A stretch of DNA of 64,000 nt from Rutidosis leptorrhynchoides (GCF_046630445.1 NC_092336.1:203703001-203767000), one strand, 5' to 3'. Counted from the stretch's first letter, positions 1-13,487 are shown. A program made the numbers and translations. The notes: generated by a model from the sequence alone, not told the origin.

Positions 1-630
1 AGTGCTGTTAGAGTGGTTTCGAAATTGTTTTTCGAGTAGGATAGGATTAAGGAAATTATGGGTTATAGCTATGGAGGTGATTGAGTTATGGTTCATGGGT
101 ATGCTCGTGAGGTCAATATAGTGTTTATCATTTTCGTTGCGTCTACGTACCTTTCCTGCAATATTGAATCTCAATATTGATACGTGAGTACTCATAATTT
201 AACTTTTACATACTAATAGTGTATCCCTGACTAGTGCTCGAGTATTTAGGATTATGCATGCTTGTACTTTTGATATTGCCCTTAGACAGGTTAGGTTGAA
301 TCTTGAATTAGTTACACTTGCGGTTGAGATAAGGTATAAGATATGCATGTCCTTGGAAAGCAAGCGAAAAATTAAGAACTTTTCCTTTAGATATCGAATG
401 GTTTCGATGAACGGATTAGAAGTTATAATCAATTGAATTTTCGATATTTTTATTTAAAATGATTATTATTATCGTCGTTTTTATCGTCGTTCTAGTTTTA
501 TCTTATTATTATGATTATTATTATCTTTATCAATAAAAGAGATTTATCATTAAAAATTATTATTTTTTATTATTACTATCGTTATTATCGTTAAAGTTAT
601 AATTAGTATTATTATTATTATCCAATTATT

Positions 631-671
<41 letters not shown>

Positions 672-2591
672 CATTATTAATATATATATATCATTATTTA
701 AAAATGGTTATTGTTATTGTTATTATTATTATTACTATATTATCATTAAGATAATTATTAGTATTATCGTTAATAATGTTATAGTAACTATCATTATTAA
801 TATTAGTATAATTAAAACAAATATTTGTAACACCTAATTATTTTGATTACTATTATTATCATTATTGTGAACACGATATAAAAGAAGATTAAAAGCTATT
901 AAACGAAACGATTAGGAAATAATGAGTAAGAGTATCATGATGAAATTAAAATATTATAAGATATTGATTTAGATAAAATTATCGTTCTTATTATTTTTAT
1001 CATTAATATTATTATTAAAAGTATCGTTAGTATTAAAACTATCATTTTAACAAAAATTATCATTTTAATAGAAATGTCATTGTTACTATAAAATATCATT
1101 ATTATTATTATTTTAAATAGAATTATTATTTTAAAGATAATATTAAAAATTATCGTAAATATTAAAGTTATCATAATTAGAATTATCGTTTTATCATAAT
1201 GTCATCTTAGTAATTATAAATATTGATATTTTTATAATAATAATTATTATTACAAAATAATACAACTTTTACTTACTATAATTATAGATATTATTTTATC
1301 AAATAAATATGTGATACAAACATATTTTACTACGTGTAATAACTTACTTTAATAATACCTATCATATTATCTTTATGAAATTAAATGAACCCTATAAATT
1401 TTATTACTATATATAGAAAAGTATATTTTATTATATAAATTTAATATAAAATTTTATTTATTAATAAATAAATTATATTATTTACTCTAATAAATCTTTT
1501 AAAAAATATTTAAAAATATAAAACGACTATATTTAAACTATATATTAATCATGTATAGATTTTTGGAAATTATTTTGAGTCAAATTTACTTTTGTTGACT
1601 TTTGCATATTAGTCTCGAGCATTAGGATTGTGGTACACTATGACTTGACCTAATTTGTTAGACAAATATTGACCAACACATAAATATATATAATTAATTT
1701 AGGTTCGTGAATCCGAGGCCAACCTTGCACTTGTTCAATGACGTTATATGTATTTTTACTACGAAATACAATATGGTGAGTTTCATTTGCCTTTTTACCC
1801 TTTATATTTTTGGGACTGAGAATACATGCGCTTTTATAAATGTTTGACGAAATAGACACAAGTAATTGAAACTACATTCTATGGTTGAATTATCGAAATC
1901 GAATATGCCCCTTTTTATTAAAGTCTGGTAATCTAAGAATTAGGGAACAGACACCCTAATTGAAGCGAATCCTAAAGATAGATCTATTGGGCCTAACAAA
2001 CCCCATCTAAAGTACCGGATGCTTTAGTACTTCGAAATTTATATCATGTCCGAAGGAGGATCCCGGAATGATAGGGGATATTCTTATATGTATCTAGTTT
2101 ATGTCGGTTACCAGGTGTTCACCATATGAATGATTATTTTTGTCTCTATGCATGGGACGTATATTTCTGAGAACTGGAAATGAAATTCTTGTGGTCTATT
2201 AAAATTATGGAAATAAATGATTATGATAAACTAATGAACTCACCAACCTTTTGGTGGACACTTTAAAGCATGTTTGTTCTCAGGTGTTAAAGAAATCTTC
2301 CGCTGTGCATTTGCTCATTTTAAAGATATTACTTGGAGTCTTTCATAGCATATTTCGAAGAACGTTGCATTCGAGTCATTGAGTTCATCAAAGATTATTA
2401 TTAAATCAATTTATAGTTGGATAGTGGATATTATGAAATGGTATGCATGCCTGTCAATTTTCGATGTAAAGAAAGTTTGTCTTTTAAAAACGAATGCAAT
2501 GTTTGTAAAATGTATCATATAGAGGTCAAATACCTCGTAATGTAATCAACTATTGTGAATCGTTTATAATGTATATGAACGGGTCCTTTCA
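1..2591 (+). repeat. 5' LTR, 3' part only
   Basis: This is the downstream three quarters of the LTR; the U3 promoter lies beyond the left edge. It contains a long ATT/TAA-rich low-complexity stretch (about 435-1260). It ends at the CA of 2590-2591, directly before the primer-binding site. The small ORFs in it (for example 199-432 minus) recur in the 3' LTR and have no protein character. Confidence 0.85.
435..1260. repeat. ATT/TAA-rich low-complexity block inside the 5' LTR
   Basis: Dominated by imperfect ATT, TTA and ATC triplets. The matching block in the 3' LTR (about 9127-9960) differs by a few triplet gains and losses, as expected of a microsatellite that slipped after insertion. Confidence 0.8.
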
Positions 2592-2593
2592 GT

Positions 2594-2607
2594 TGGTATC
2601 AGAGCGG
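2594..2607 (+). other. Primer-binding site, initiator tRNA-Met type
   Basis: TGGTATCAGAGCGG starts two bases after the LTR end. It is complementary to the 3' end of plant initiator tRNA-Met, the usual minus-strand primer of many copia and gypsy elements. It fixes the LTR end at 2591 and shows that the element is plus-oriented. Confidence 0.9.
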
Positions 2608-2930
2608 TGGTCTTAGCGAACCAGGTCTGCATTAGTGTGTCTAACTGATAAGTCGATAGGATGCATTAGTGAGTCTGGACTTCGATCGTGTCTGCATGTC
2701 AAAAGTTTTGCTTATCATTTTGTGTCGAAAATTAACTACTTATCACCCTCAGGAAATTACATGCTTATCATTTTTAGTCTAAGACACGTCTTGCTGCATT
2801 GATTGCATGAATAGTGTATAGACAAAAATTCATATCTTAGCATATCTGCAAAATCATATCTTATCGTATCTGTTATTTTAAACTTTGCCTGACATATCCC
2901 GCAAAGTCCTCCGTAATCTACGAAATCTTT

Positions 2931-3034
<104 letters not shown>

Positions 3035-3109
3035 TATGTAATTAGAATATCATCCGTTAGCCAAAATCATTTCATATCAAAAAAAAAATCCTTTATCCAA
3101 TCGTACGAA

Positions 3110-3544
3110 ATGGAATTCGTCATCAGTTCAAGTCACTCAGATTCCGAAATGGAATCCCATTCAAGCTCCGAAAGCAGTGTGACCGAAATAGATCAACCAA
3201 TTAGTCATCACCTATTCTGGATGAATTGGGGATGGGTTCGTAGCCTCCTCAATCATTGGAGACAAGAAGAAGGTGATCCCTTCCATCCACCACATTGCCC
3301 TCTTGACGAAGAACCTGAAGCACTTACCGGCGAACCTGTCCGAAACACCATTTTCTCGCTCATTTCTAGAGTATCTCGTCACGATTATATATTACATCAA
3401 ATTTTAGATTTTATTTATCCGCTCGTCCGAACCGACAATCACCCCAGTGTAATAGAAGAAGTCAACGAGCTTCGCGCTCGGGTAGTGGCTTTGGAGAATA
3501 TGGTGCAGAGATTACAAACACCACCAGCAGCATCAGCAGCATAA
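3110..3544 (+). CDS. Gag-like N-terminal protein of the LARD element
   Basis: The frame is open from 2885, but its first 75 codons run through the TA tract, so I take the Met at 3110 as start (144 residues). The protein opens with a Ser/Asp/Glu-rich stretch (about residues 7-25), then a Trp- and His-containing segment, and ends in a short coiled-coil-like helix with the heptad pattern VNELRARVVALENMVQRL near the C terminus. It stops in an Ala/Pro/Ser tail. I see no CCHC knuckle, protease or RT. Its position just after the primer site and the coiled coil suggest a shortened gag. The family is not certain, and a domain search could refute the gag call. Confidence 0.5.
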   Translation: MEFVISSSHSDSEMESHSSSESSVTEIDQPISHHLFWMNWGWVRSLLNHWRQEEGDPFHPPHCPLDEEPEALTGEPVRNTIFSLISRVSRHDYILHQILDFIYPLVRTDNHPSVIEEVNELRARVVALENMVQRLQTPPAASAA

Positions 3545-4049
3545 CCAGTACCACCATCATCAACGCCAACAGTACCATTACCACCTCCAACCACAACCGC
3601 GTCGTAAACCTCAACTTCACAATCTGTCCCACGAGCATCAACGTCATACGCACCATAGATACCAAGGAGTACCAACAACAATAACTGACGAAGTATTAAT
3701 TCATAAATTCATTGGAGAAACATTCCGCGGCGATTATGTAATCTCTAAAGTCTTAGAGATTATCTAATCTAGCCCTAACCATAAATCAGTTAAGCGAACC
3801 AAAATGATAGAAGGAAGAGTAGAAACCCTGACAAAAATGGTGTGTGATTAACAAGCTAAACTTGCTTTACCAACAGCATCAACAGTACCGTCAGCGTTAC
3901 AGTACAGTCAACATCCGAATCAACAACACAGATAACATCACAAACTCCGTCAGTTCAAGAATCACTGTGGACATCATTACGAATCAATAACGTGTATATT
4001 GTATCAACGAGTTATGAAGAATTAACTCATTCCCTCTGAAGAAATTATA

Positions 4050-4095
<46 letters not shown>

Positions 4096-6664
4096 AAATA
4101 AATCTTTCCGTGCTAAGCTATTGTGTGTGAATCTTAACTACTCGGTTAATTCATATTACAAATATGCAATAATGTACGTCCTTCGGCCGCAACTTAACCA
4201 GCGTTAACTACAATCTCTGTCGCAATTCAACAAATTCCAATTCATAATAAATCAAGTATACATTTGATTTTACACTTTCATCATCGATGTACCCGAAACT
4301 TTTCAGATAACATCATTCTTACTTTGCGAAATTCACAAGAATTCCACGAACCGAACATCATACATCAACAAATAACGAAGTATTGATTCATAATTTCAAT
4401 GTCATTAAAGAAATACTGCGTAAAAGTTATGTACTTTTTAAAGCCTTTAGAGATTATTCAATTCTAGTTTCAACCGTAAATCAAATGAGTTTAATTTAAC
4501 ATTAACTCATTAAATCTATGTTACATCTGAAGAAAATATACATATATATATTTTCATAAAGACTGTAATAAAATTCTTTTGTACAAAATATTAATTGTGA
4601 AATTTTTTTTACGGGTAGGTAATACCCGAGAGATATATAAATTCACAATTAATATATTACATTCTTCGAATCTGATTCAGCAAATCATCCATTATACTCC
4701 CTACTTTCACAACAATATACATTCTTTTATAGAAATCAAAACAACCATACTCATTCAAAATTTAATTACATATTCTGATTTTGAAATCTCAAAATTCAAC
4801 TTGAGACATGACCAAAATCATCACTCTTAGATCCTTACATCTTTCACAAGCTATATTTTGACTTCAAAACTGTGTTAGAACATCAAATGTATGTTAACGA
4901 TTACAATCTGTGTTCAAACCCTTCGAAAATTTCTGAATACACTTCGAATGATGAGCAATCGAGATGATGATCCAACCACATATTACCCACAGTTATGTAC
5001 CCGAAAAACTCTTGAAACCAAAGTAAAAGTTTAAACAACGTATCCGCGTCAGATTCTTTGACATTTATTAGCAAAAATAACTTTGCGACTCCTATTCAAA
5101 GTAGCCAGTTTTGTCACAGCTCCAGCAAGTCAACTTCGACTTTTCAGTCAGACTAACCTTATTATAACCTTGAGATATACACCATCGTTACCAGGGAACC
5201 TTTTACATTCCACCACATTATTAGCAGATGTACCAACAACTTCATTACCCTTTGACTTTAGCCTCTCCAAAAAGTCATTATAATTATTCATTGAAACCCC
5301 ATCATTTACTCATTCGCATCTTGTAATGAGAATTGCCATACGAATCATTGGGAATTAGCAATCAGTATTTTGAAATCTCGCAGCATGTCTACGCCAACAG
5401 TTATATGTGTATATATAACGTCTATCTTCTGGACTTAATTTGAATGTGAAGTTTCTGAAAAACACTCCGAACTACGAATTGGTTCTCCGAAAAAAAAAAA
5501 TGCTGATGAAGCAGCAAAAACTATAAACGACTTTAAACGGTAAAAGCTGGATGATAATGATGAAGTGTGCTGGCAAAGCGCAGAAAAAGAGAAGTTTTGG
5601 AACTGGAAAACGGATTGAGCAAAGTAGGAAGGAGGATGTGGACAAATTACAAAGACTGAACCTGACTTCAAAGGATCCAAATGATTCAGTACCTGCTGAA
5701 GTCATTAACGAATACCTTGCTCCTAACTCTAAACCCCTGCGGACAATATTCTTCATCATCCTCTGATATTAGAAATTCTAAAATATCATCATATCTTTCA
5801 TTATAAATATCCTCCATATTTCTGAAGATATTTTCTTAATTTTTCTTATTTGAAATCATTTACCTCTTCGCGCTATCTGTATTACATCATAAAAGAAACT
5901 ATTTTAGTTTCTAAATTCTGAAACATTCAAGTTTAAAATAGGAATATTTTGAAGTAGTGTTGGGAACTGAAGCATGAATTAGTATAATATAATGACACTT
6001 GATCAATGTGATTATATTACAGTAAGTCATGCTGAGTTTCTAAATAGAACGTGATGATTCACAGATCATAACATCATCATGTGCCATGTTATACGACTCT
6101 TGTATTCTATTTAACCTCTAAAATATCAAGAAAATATTTCTTGATGATTCGGCCTTTTCCAAGGTATTCTAGTAATTTGACAAGTCAAGATCGTGCTATC
6201 ACAATTTCCTTCCTAGAACATTAACAATGTTCATTTCGAAATTCATATCTGTGAATTCTGGACCATTACAAGCGGTGCTTAATCGCAAGAAGAAGAAACA
6301 AAAGGACAAAACTCTGAAATAGAAATTGGGGTATAAATTGCAGCAAATAAAAGAGAGCATTAACTGTGAATGATAATGATTATAGAAGACAGAAGTAGAG
6401 ACTTTGAAATATAAGGGAACATATAAAGCCCAACGACAAACCAGAAATTATAAACCATATATATCGATGCATATAGCAATATACAGACACGGGAGAACTA
6501 GAAACACTATAAACCCAAGAGTATAGTAGAAGTAAATAGATTCTTCCGGCGGTAGATGAAAAAGAAGAATGATCGATATGAAAGTTAGAAGTATATCGAG
6601 AATCAGAACTGGATGGAGCATATTGATGAATACTTTAAAATATGAGTTGAGGGGGAAAGAATAG
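3545..6664. other. Non-coding interior of the LARD element
   Basis: There is no convincing gene here. The ORFs at 4579-4830, 5083-5283 and 5551-5766 have no recognisable domain. A short (TA)n tract lies at 4058-4093. The stretch 3685-3800 and the stretch 4375-4490 are diverged direct repeats, both starting CGAAGTATT and both followed by similar AACTCATT...CTGAAGAAA sequence, so part of the interior has been duplicated. Confidence 0.6.
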
Positions 6665-6669
6665 AAGGT

Positions 6670-7299
6670 GATGAAACATGACTAGGAACTTAGAAAACAA
6701 CAAATTTAACTCACACAATGGCAGAATAAGTGAATCAAACCCTCTAGTGAATGGGTTAAGTTTTTTTTTTTTTTTTTTTTTTTGATTAATTTAGTCAAAC
6801 CACAACTAAATCAAGGGTGATTAGATCAACACCTAGAGCTATTATTCACCACCTGGGTGATTTGGACTGAGAGAGAATCGGAGGAGCTCACTAGATCTGA
6901 GTGTGTGTAACAAATGAGAGGCTTAACCTAAAATAAAGAACATAAGACTTTATATACCGCTGCTGTTGACTCACCCATACGATTCATTCATCACACGTAC
7001 GAGTTGGCTTCATCAGCCGTACGGGTGATCACTCACTCGTGTCTTCTCATTTAGGTTGTAATTGTGACTTAGCTCAGCATCAACCGTGCGTATGAGCCTG
7101 TCAGCCGTACTAGTGAGGCTTCACTCGTACGTCTGACTAAGTCTAACATAGTCAAACATCTAAATCTCGTTCCTGTAGTTCCTGTAACCACATACAAATA
7201 CGGATAGGATAATAACAAGCAATCATGGTGGCCTGTAAATTGTTGTACCTGCAATGGACGTGGGTAGATGTCTAGGGACTTGCATAAAATGCATCAACA
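6670..7299 (-). mobile_element. Solo LTR nested in the LARD element, probably copia-like
   Basis: The 630 bp block starts TG on the plus strand at 6670 and ends CA at 7299, flanked by the 5 bp duplication GAAGG (6665-6669 and 7300-7304). Read on the minus strand it starts TGTTGATGCATTTTATGC and carries a TATA box, GGTATATAAAG (6948-6958). A 20-odd base poly-A on the minus strand (poly-T near 6760-6782) lies in its 3' half, and CGTACG motifs recur between 6990 and 7135. No internal region remains, so it is a recombination product. The copia assignment rests only on the TGTTGA start. Confidence 0.75.
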
Positions 7300-7659
7300 G
7301 AAGGTGTGAGTTGTAAGGAAACGAAGGAGGTGAATTTATAAGAAAATCTCCGACAGAACAATTAAAATGGACGATCGCATTTAAAGCGGATCCTAATTCC
7401 CTTGATTACCGGAGAGTCAAATCTTATTAAGAAGATTTTCTTCAAATCCCTTGAAATCTGGGAATCAATCATATCTACGTCAAATGATAAGATGAATCGA
7501 CACTTACTCATTTCACTCTTCTATGTTAGCTTCATTCGTACTCTTCATATAAATGGATTGTTTGTCCAAATTATTCGCTGATGATAAAACTCTAATTTTC
7601 AGCCCATATGCATCATGAAAACATACTTATTATCATTCACGACCTTTCCACTCAAATTT

Positions 7660-7689
7660 CGGGACGAAATTTCTTTAACGGGTAGGTAC
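7660..7689 (+). other. Polypurine-tract region before the 3' LTR
   Basis: The GGGACGAAATTTC block and the following GGGTAGGTA directly precede the LTR start TGTGACAACCC. This is where plus-strand DNA synthesis would be primed. The purine run is short and interrupted, so the exact primer is unclear. Confidence 0.5.
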
Positions 7690-9321
7690 TGTGACAACCC
7701 GGAAATTTCCAACCAAATTTAAACTTTAATCTTTATATGTTTCCGACACGATAAGCAATATTTGTTAAGTTAAATTTCAAGAATTTTAAACTATGTTCAT
7801 ACATTCATTCAACCTCGACCAAGTTCCAACGATTCACGAACCATTAAGCGAATATGATTATATATGTATATGTGTATATATATTATAACTTGAAACGTAA
7901 ACAAAATATTAGATTAAATACTTTATATGATTGTATCTGTTTCAAAATGTTTATCAATGGAATTAGAAGATAAGATCAGATGATTGAATTATCAGATATA
8001 TTGAATTATGATTACAAGTCTCTGTTGAAAGGCCCACGTTGATTTGAGAAATCTTTCCATTTTAACAATATTCGGAAAATGGTAAAGTGATTTATAAATA
8101 AGAACAAATTGTCAATCATTGAGAACTAGACAAAGGATAGTGGAAGATTGAATCTCATAAAGACTCGATTGATCTATTTAGTTTCAAACGTACAAAAACG
8201 TTTTCAGTTTAAAAAGAACTTTATTATTAAAACGTATATAACTTTTATAAATATCTAGAACCACTTTTGACAACTCATTACTTAACTAGTATGATAAAGA
8301 TAACGATATTTATATTTTATTTTATTAAATATATATAACAATTTAAATTAATATTATATATATTTATACGCGTATTATACGTTCATAGTTTTATACTTTT
8401 ACTATACTTAAACTTTACCTTTACTTTATTTTTACTTTACTTTAACTTTAATAATTCACTTTAATAATTCATACTTTAATAATTCACTTTAATAATTCAT
8501 ACTTTAATAATTCACTTTAATAATTCATACTTTAATAATTCAAAAATCTATTATAAATAGAATTCAATAGGTTTCATTATTTCATAGAAACTTGAAAATA
8601 TTTTTCTCTAAACTCTCTCAATCGATTTATATATATATATTTACTCCGTATTATTTCAAGATATTATTAGTATACATAAAATATTACGACGGAGTGCTGT
8701 TAGAGTGGTTTCGAAATTGTTTTTCGAGTAGGATAGGATTAAGGAAATTATGGGTTATAGCTATGGAGGTGATTGAGTTATGGTTCATGGGTATGCTCGT
8801 GAGGTCAATATAGTGTTTATCATTTCCGTTGCGTCTACGTACCTTTCCTGCAATATTGAATCTCAATATTGATACGTGAGTACTCATAATTTAACTTTTA
8901 CATACTAATAGTGTATCCCTGACTAGTGCTCGAGTATTTAGGATTATGCATGCTTGTACTTTTGATATTGCCCTTAGACAGGTTAGGTTGAATCTTGAAT
9001 TAGTTACACTTGTGGTTGAGATAAGGTATAAGATATGCATGTCCTTGGAAAGCAAGCGAAAAATTAAGAACTTTTCCTTTAGATATCGAATGGTTTCGAT
9101 GAACGGATTAGAAGTTATAATCAATTGAATTTTCGATATTTTTATTTAAAATGATTATTATTATCGTCGTTTTTATCGTCGTTCTAGTTTTATCTTATTA
9201 TTATGATTATTATTATCTTTATCAATAAAAGGGATTTATCATTAAAAATTATTTTTTTTATTATTACTATCGTTATTATCGTTAAAGTTATAATTAGTAT
9301 TATTATTATTATTATTATCCA

Positions 9322-9371
<50 letters not shown>

Positions 9372-11290
9372 CATTATTAATATATATATATCATTATTTA
9401 AAAATGGTTATTGTTATTGTTATTATTATTATTACTATATTATCATTAAGATAATTATTAGTATTATCGTTAATAATGTTATAGTAACTATCATTATTAA
9501 TATTAGTGTAATTAAAACAAATATTTGTAACACCTAATTATTTTGGTTACTATTATTATCATTATTATGAACACGATATAAAAGACGATTAAAAGCTATT
9601 AAACGAAACGATTAGGAAATAATGAGTAAGAGTATCATGATGAAATTAAAATATTATAAGATATTGATTTAGATAAAATTATCGTTCTTATTATTTTTAT
9701 CATTAATATTATTATTAAAAGTATCGTTAGTATTAAAACTATCATTTTAACAAAAATTATCATTTTAATAGAAATGTCATTGTTACTATAAAATATCATT
9801 ATTATTATTATTATTTTAAATAGAATTATTATTTTAAAGATAATATTAAAAATTATCGTAAATATTGAAGTTATCATAATTAGAATTATCGTTTTATCAT
9901 AATGTCATCTTAGTAATTATAAATATTGATATTTTTATAATAATAATTATTATTACAAAATAATACAAATTTTACTTACTATCATTATAGATATTATTTT
10001 ATCAAATAAATATGTGATACAAACATATTTTACTACGTGTAATAACTTACTTTAATAATACCTATCATATTATCTTTATGATATTAAATGAACCCTATAA
10101 ATTTTATTACTATATATAGAAAAGTATATTTTATTATATAAATTTAATATAAAATTTTATTTATTAATAAATAAATTATATTATTTACTCTAATAAATCT
10201 TTTAAAAAATATTTAAAAATATAAAATGACGATATTTAAACTATATATTAATCATGTATAGATTTTTGAAAATTATTTTGAGTCAAATTTACTTTTGTTG
10301 ACTTTTGCATATTAGTCTCGAGCATTAGGATTGTGGTACACTATGACTTGACCTAATTTGCTAGACAAATATTGACCAACACATAAATATATATAATTAA
10401 TTTAGGTTCGTGAATCCGAGGCCAACCTTGCACTTGTTCAATGATGTTATATGTATTTTTACTACGAAATACAATATGGTGAGTTTCATTTGCCTTTTTA
10501 CCCTTTATATTTTTGGGACTGAGAATACATGCGCTTTTATAAATGTTTGACGAAATAGACACAAGTAATTGAAACTACATTCTATGGTTGAATTATCGAA
10601 ATCGAATATGCCCCTTTTTATTAAAGTCTGGTAATCTAAGAATTAGGGAACAGACACCCTAATTGACGCGAATCCTAAAGATAGATCTATTGGGCCTAAC
10701 AAACCCCATCCAAAGTACCGGATGCTATAGTACTTCGAAATTTATATCATGCCCGAAGGAGGATCCCGGAATGATAGGGGATATTTTTATATGTATCTAG
10801 TTAATGTCGGTTACCAGGTGTTCACCATATGAATGATTATTTTTGTCTCTATGCATGGGACGTATATTTATGAGAACTGGAAATGAAATTCTTGTGGTCT
10901 ATTAAAATGATGGAAATAAATGATTATGATAAACTAATGAACTCACCAACCTTTTGGTTGACACTTTAAAGCATGTTTGTTCTCAGGTGTTAAAGAAATC
11001 TTCCGCTGTGCATTTGCTCATTTTAAAGATATTACTTGGAGTCTTTCATAGCATATTTCGAAGAACGTTGCATTCGAGTCATTGAGTTCATCAAAGATTA
11101 TTATTAAATCAATTTATAGTTGGATAGTGGATATTATGAAATGGTATGCATGCCTGTCAATTTTCGATGTAAAGAAAGTTTGTCTTTTAAAAACGAATGC
11201 AATGTTTGTAAAATGTATCATATAGAGGTCAAATACCTCGCAATGTAATCAACTATTGGCGTTTATAATGTATATGAACTGGTCCTTTCA
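7690..11290 (+). repeat. 3' LTR, complete (3601 bp)
   Basis: It runs from TGTGACAACCC to CCTTTCA. U3 holds a tandem repeat of a roughly 28 bp unit built on ACTTTAATAATTCA (8446-8541), directly followed by the TATA box TATAAATAG at 8552-8560; transcription should start about 30 bp on. From about 8694 it matches the partial 5' LTR. A central block (GATAGATCTATTGGGCC and neighbours, about 10600-10800) is shared in diverged form with the solo LTR at 38646-40838. Confidence 0.85.
8552..8560 (+). promoter_or_regulatory. TATA box of the 3' LTR
   Basis: TATAAATAG lies immediately after the ACTTTAATAATTCA tandem repeats, which could act as an enhancer array. The 5' LTR copy of this promoter lies left of the window. 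Confidence 0.6.
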
Positions 11291-12395
11291 ATACAAATTA
11301 CACAAGTTTTAATTTATTTTATTTACAGATGGGATATACCTAAACCTTGCTACAACACTATAGGCAGTGTACCTAATCGTAGAGTAGTATAGTTTTTAGT
11401 AAGTCTGGTTCGTTCCACAGAGAGACGGCTTATTTTACACTATATTTTAAACAACTATATTTGTACAAAATATATATAATTATTTATAGTAATAATATAT
11501 AAAAAGGGGATTTACCGTTTAATGACCGGTTTGTCGATTTTATATTTTAAGTCAAGCGTAAAGTAAATGACGATGTTTAAATAACGATAAAATAAATAAC
11601 AATAATTAAAATGACAATAAAAGTACGAAGAAATATAAAATAAAATAATTATGCTTATTTAAACTTCAGTAATCATGATGTTTGACGTTTTAATTTTAAT
11701 TTATTACCCTGGGTTAATTGTCCTTTATCCTGGTTTATTTGAAACCTATCGGATTTTTGCCCATAATAGTCCATCGGTCATAATTATAAAATGCTCGTCA
11801 AATTAACCTTATTTTCGAAGTCAAATATTTCAACTAATTGGGGACTTAAACTGTAACAAGGTTATCGACTACGTGTAATCCAAGGTTTTATTACTTTGTT
11901 AACAATTACACCAATTACCCTTGAATGTAATCCACCCATGTTTTAATGAGTCCACTAACAATTAATCCATCCCCGTGTCCGATCAAATGAACAATTATTC
12001 GTATTTATAAATATCCCGCTCACCGTACCCAGTCAAGCGTATGTGGTTATATATAAATACGTCAAATTATAAATCTCTATATTAAAATAATGAGATATCA
12101 TTTAGTTAATATAAAGCCCATTAATAGCTCATAGTCCAATTTCTACAAGTGTCGGTCTTTTGTCCAAACCTCAATTATGGTCCAAAGCCCAATAACCCCG
12201 TCTTAATATTTAGTTCAACATCACGATTACTTCGGCTCAAATAAGCATAATAATAACTTAATTACGATACATAATTGAAAAGGGAGAGTTTAACTTACAA
12301 TAATTATTTATCGCGTAGGTTTATACGGACATAATTTCGACTTTAAAACCCAAAAAATAACCGTTACATTACCCAAACTAACTAATATAAAACTA

Positions 12396-12398
<3 letters not shown>

Positions 12399-12442
<44 letters not shown>
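12399..12442. repeat. (TA)n tract
   Basis: A 44 bp TA run inside the remnant LTR, just before its TATA region. Confidence 0.95.
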
Positions 12443-12446
<4 letters not shown>

Positions 12447-12501
12447 TTAAACAGAGAGAGATTGAGTATGGATGGTGCAATGGATTCGGCAGAAGCTCGT
12501 G

Positions 12502-12510
12502 CCTTTTATA
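12502..12510 (-). promoter_or_regulatory. TATA box of the remnant LTR with upstream CG palindromes
   Basis: On the minus strand TATAAAAGG lies about 20 bp downstream of the nearer of two CTCCACGATCGCGGAG palindromes. The arrangement matches the Athila LTR promoter and the internal promoter near 51550. Confidence 0.55.
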
Positions 12511-12644
12511 GGCAAATTCTGATTTTGACTGCTCCGCGATCGTGGAGGTTTTACCCTATGCAGCTCCGCGATCGTGGAGGTTCAGTATCCAGCTCACCAA
12601 CTTTTGGCCACTAGCTTTGTCGACATAATATTTATATTTATATT

Positions 12645-12645
<1 letters not shown>

Positions 12646-12725
<80 letters not shown>
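12646..12725. repeat. (TA)n tract
   Basis: An 80 bp TA run with one TG interruption near 12663, inside the remnant LTR. Confidence 0.95.
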
Positions 12726-12727
<2 letters not shown>

Positions 12728-13086
12728 TTGTGCATAGTTGACTTGTACTTTTAGGTCCGTTGAGTCGTATGTTGATGCTCGGTTTATGCCTCGGTTCCGG
12801 ATTTTCGAACGTCTTTTCGTAAGCTTTAATATCTTGTACTTTGCGTTCCGCGACTTGTACTCTTATAATTTTTAGACGTTTCTCATCAATAAATGGAATC
12901 ACTTAGATTGTATCTTGTACATTTGAGCTTTTTGGTCATTTGCATCTTTAAATCGTTGTTTCAGTCTTCTGTCTTCTTATTTATTTATTTAAACGATTAC
13001 AACTTAAAAATAGAACAATTACAACTAAAAACCTTACATATTGGGATGATATTGCGCCTAAATATATGTTCATTTGGAGCACTATC

Positions 13087-13487
13087 AGTGGCTCTAATCG
13101 TGGTCGTGGTTCTTCAAATCGAGGAAGAGGCAGAAGCTATATGGGTTATTACAATAACCCTAATGGAGCACCAAATCAATTCTTTGGATACCCAACCAAT
13201 CCGAATTGGTCACAAAACTAATGGGCTGGTCAGTCCAACTTTAATACCAGTCCATAATGGAGTCCAGCCCCCTGTCCACATCCAACAACACCATGGAACA
13301 GGCCCAATGTCAGTAACAGCCCACAAGCTGGCATTCTGGGCCCTAGACCTCACTTTGCTAATTATTCATATGCTCCATCAAATTCATCAACAACCACAGA
13401 TATAGAATCGGCTATGTACACGATGGGTTTGAATCCTCCAGACAACAACTGGTACTTCGACACGATGGGTTTGAAGCCTCCTCTCAC
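13087..13487 (+). pseudogene. Copia gag tail and damaged protease start
   Basis: One frame reads an Arg-Gly-rich tail (SNRGRGSSNRGRGRS) followed by Asn/Pro-rich sequence and then stops. Around 13446-13460 another frame gives NNWYFDT, the start of the copia protease active site, which normally continues GAS. Here CACGATGGGTTTGAA, already present at 13419, recurs at 13459, and the GAS codons are missing. A small duplication has therefore replaced the catalytic motif. Confidence 0.6.

Larger units (their letters stand above)
11291..13086 (-). mobile_element. Remnant LTR of another gypsy-type element, minus orientation
   Basis: No coding potential. The GGCAGTGTACCTAATCGT block near 11360 resembles the U5 region of the Athila-like LTR (GGCAGTGTAACCGATCGT at 56586), in the orientation expected of a minus-strand LTR. 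On the minus strand it begins TGATAGTGCTCC near 13087 and has a TATA box (TATAAAAGG, plus positions 12502-12510). Just upstream of that are two copies of a near-palindrome, CTCCGCGATCGTGGAG (12532-12547 and 12563-12578). The LARD element is inserted at its U5 side (11290/11291) and a copia element adjoins its other end. The lineage is inferred. Confidence 0.55.

Noticed and set aside
199..432. 77-codon ORF repeated at 8891-9124
   Set aside because: Its recurrence is explained by the LTR repeat and there is no domain or codon signal.
2594..2607. tRNA gene
   Set aside because: Only the complement of a tRNA 3' end is present; it is a retroelement primer site. The same applies to 45556-45572.
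5551..5766. Lys-rich 71-codon ORF in the LARD interior
   Set aside because: No recognisable domain, short, and overlapped by equally long antisense ORFs.
12594..12902. ORFs with long Ile-Tyr runs (also 20441-20719, 21167-21355, 21787-22014, 23790-23990, 32499-32756, 33047-33592, 63367-63651)
   Set aside because: They are translations of (TA)n tracts and have no independent protein signal.
12893..13405. 170-codon ORF as a gene
   Set aside because: It runs through the remnant LTR and the gag tail in the wrong frame; the Arg-Gly-rich gag frame lies in another phase.
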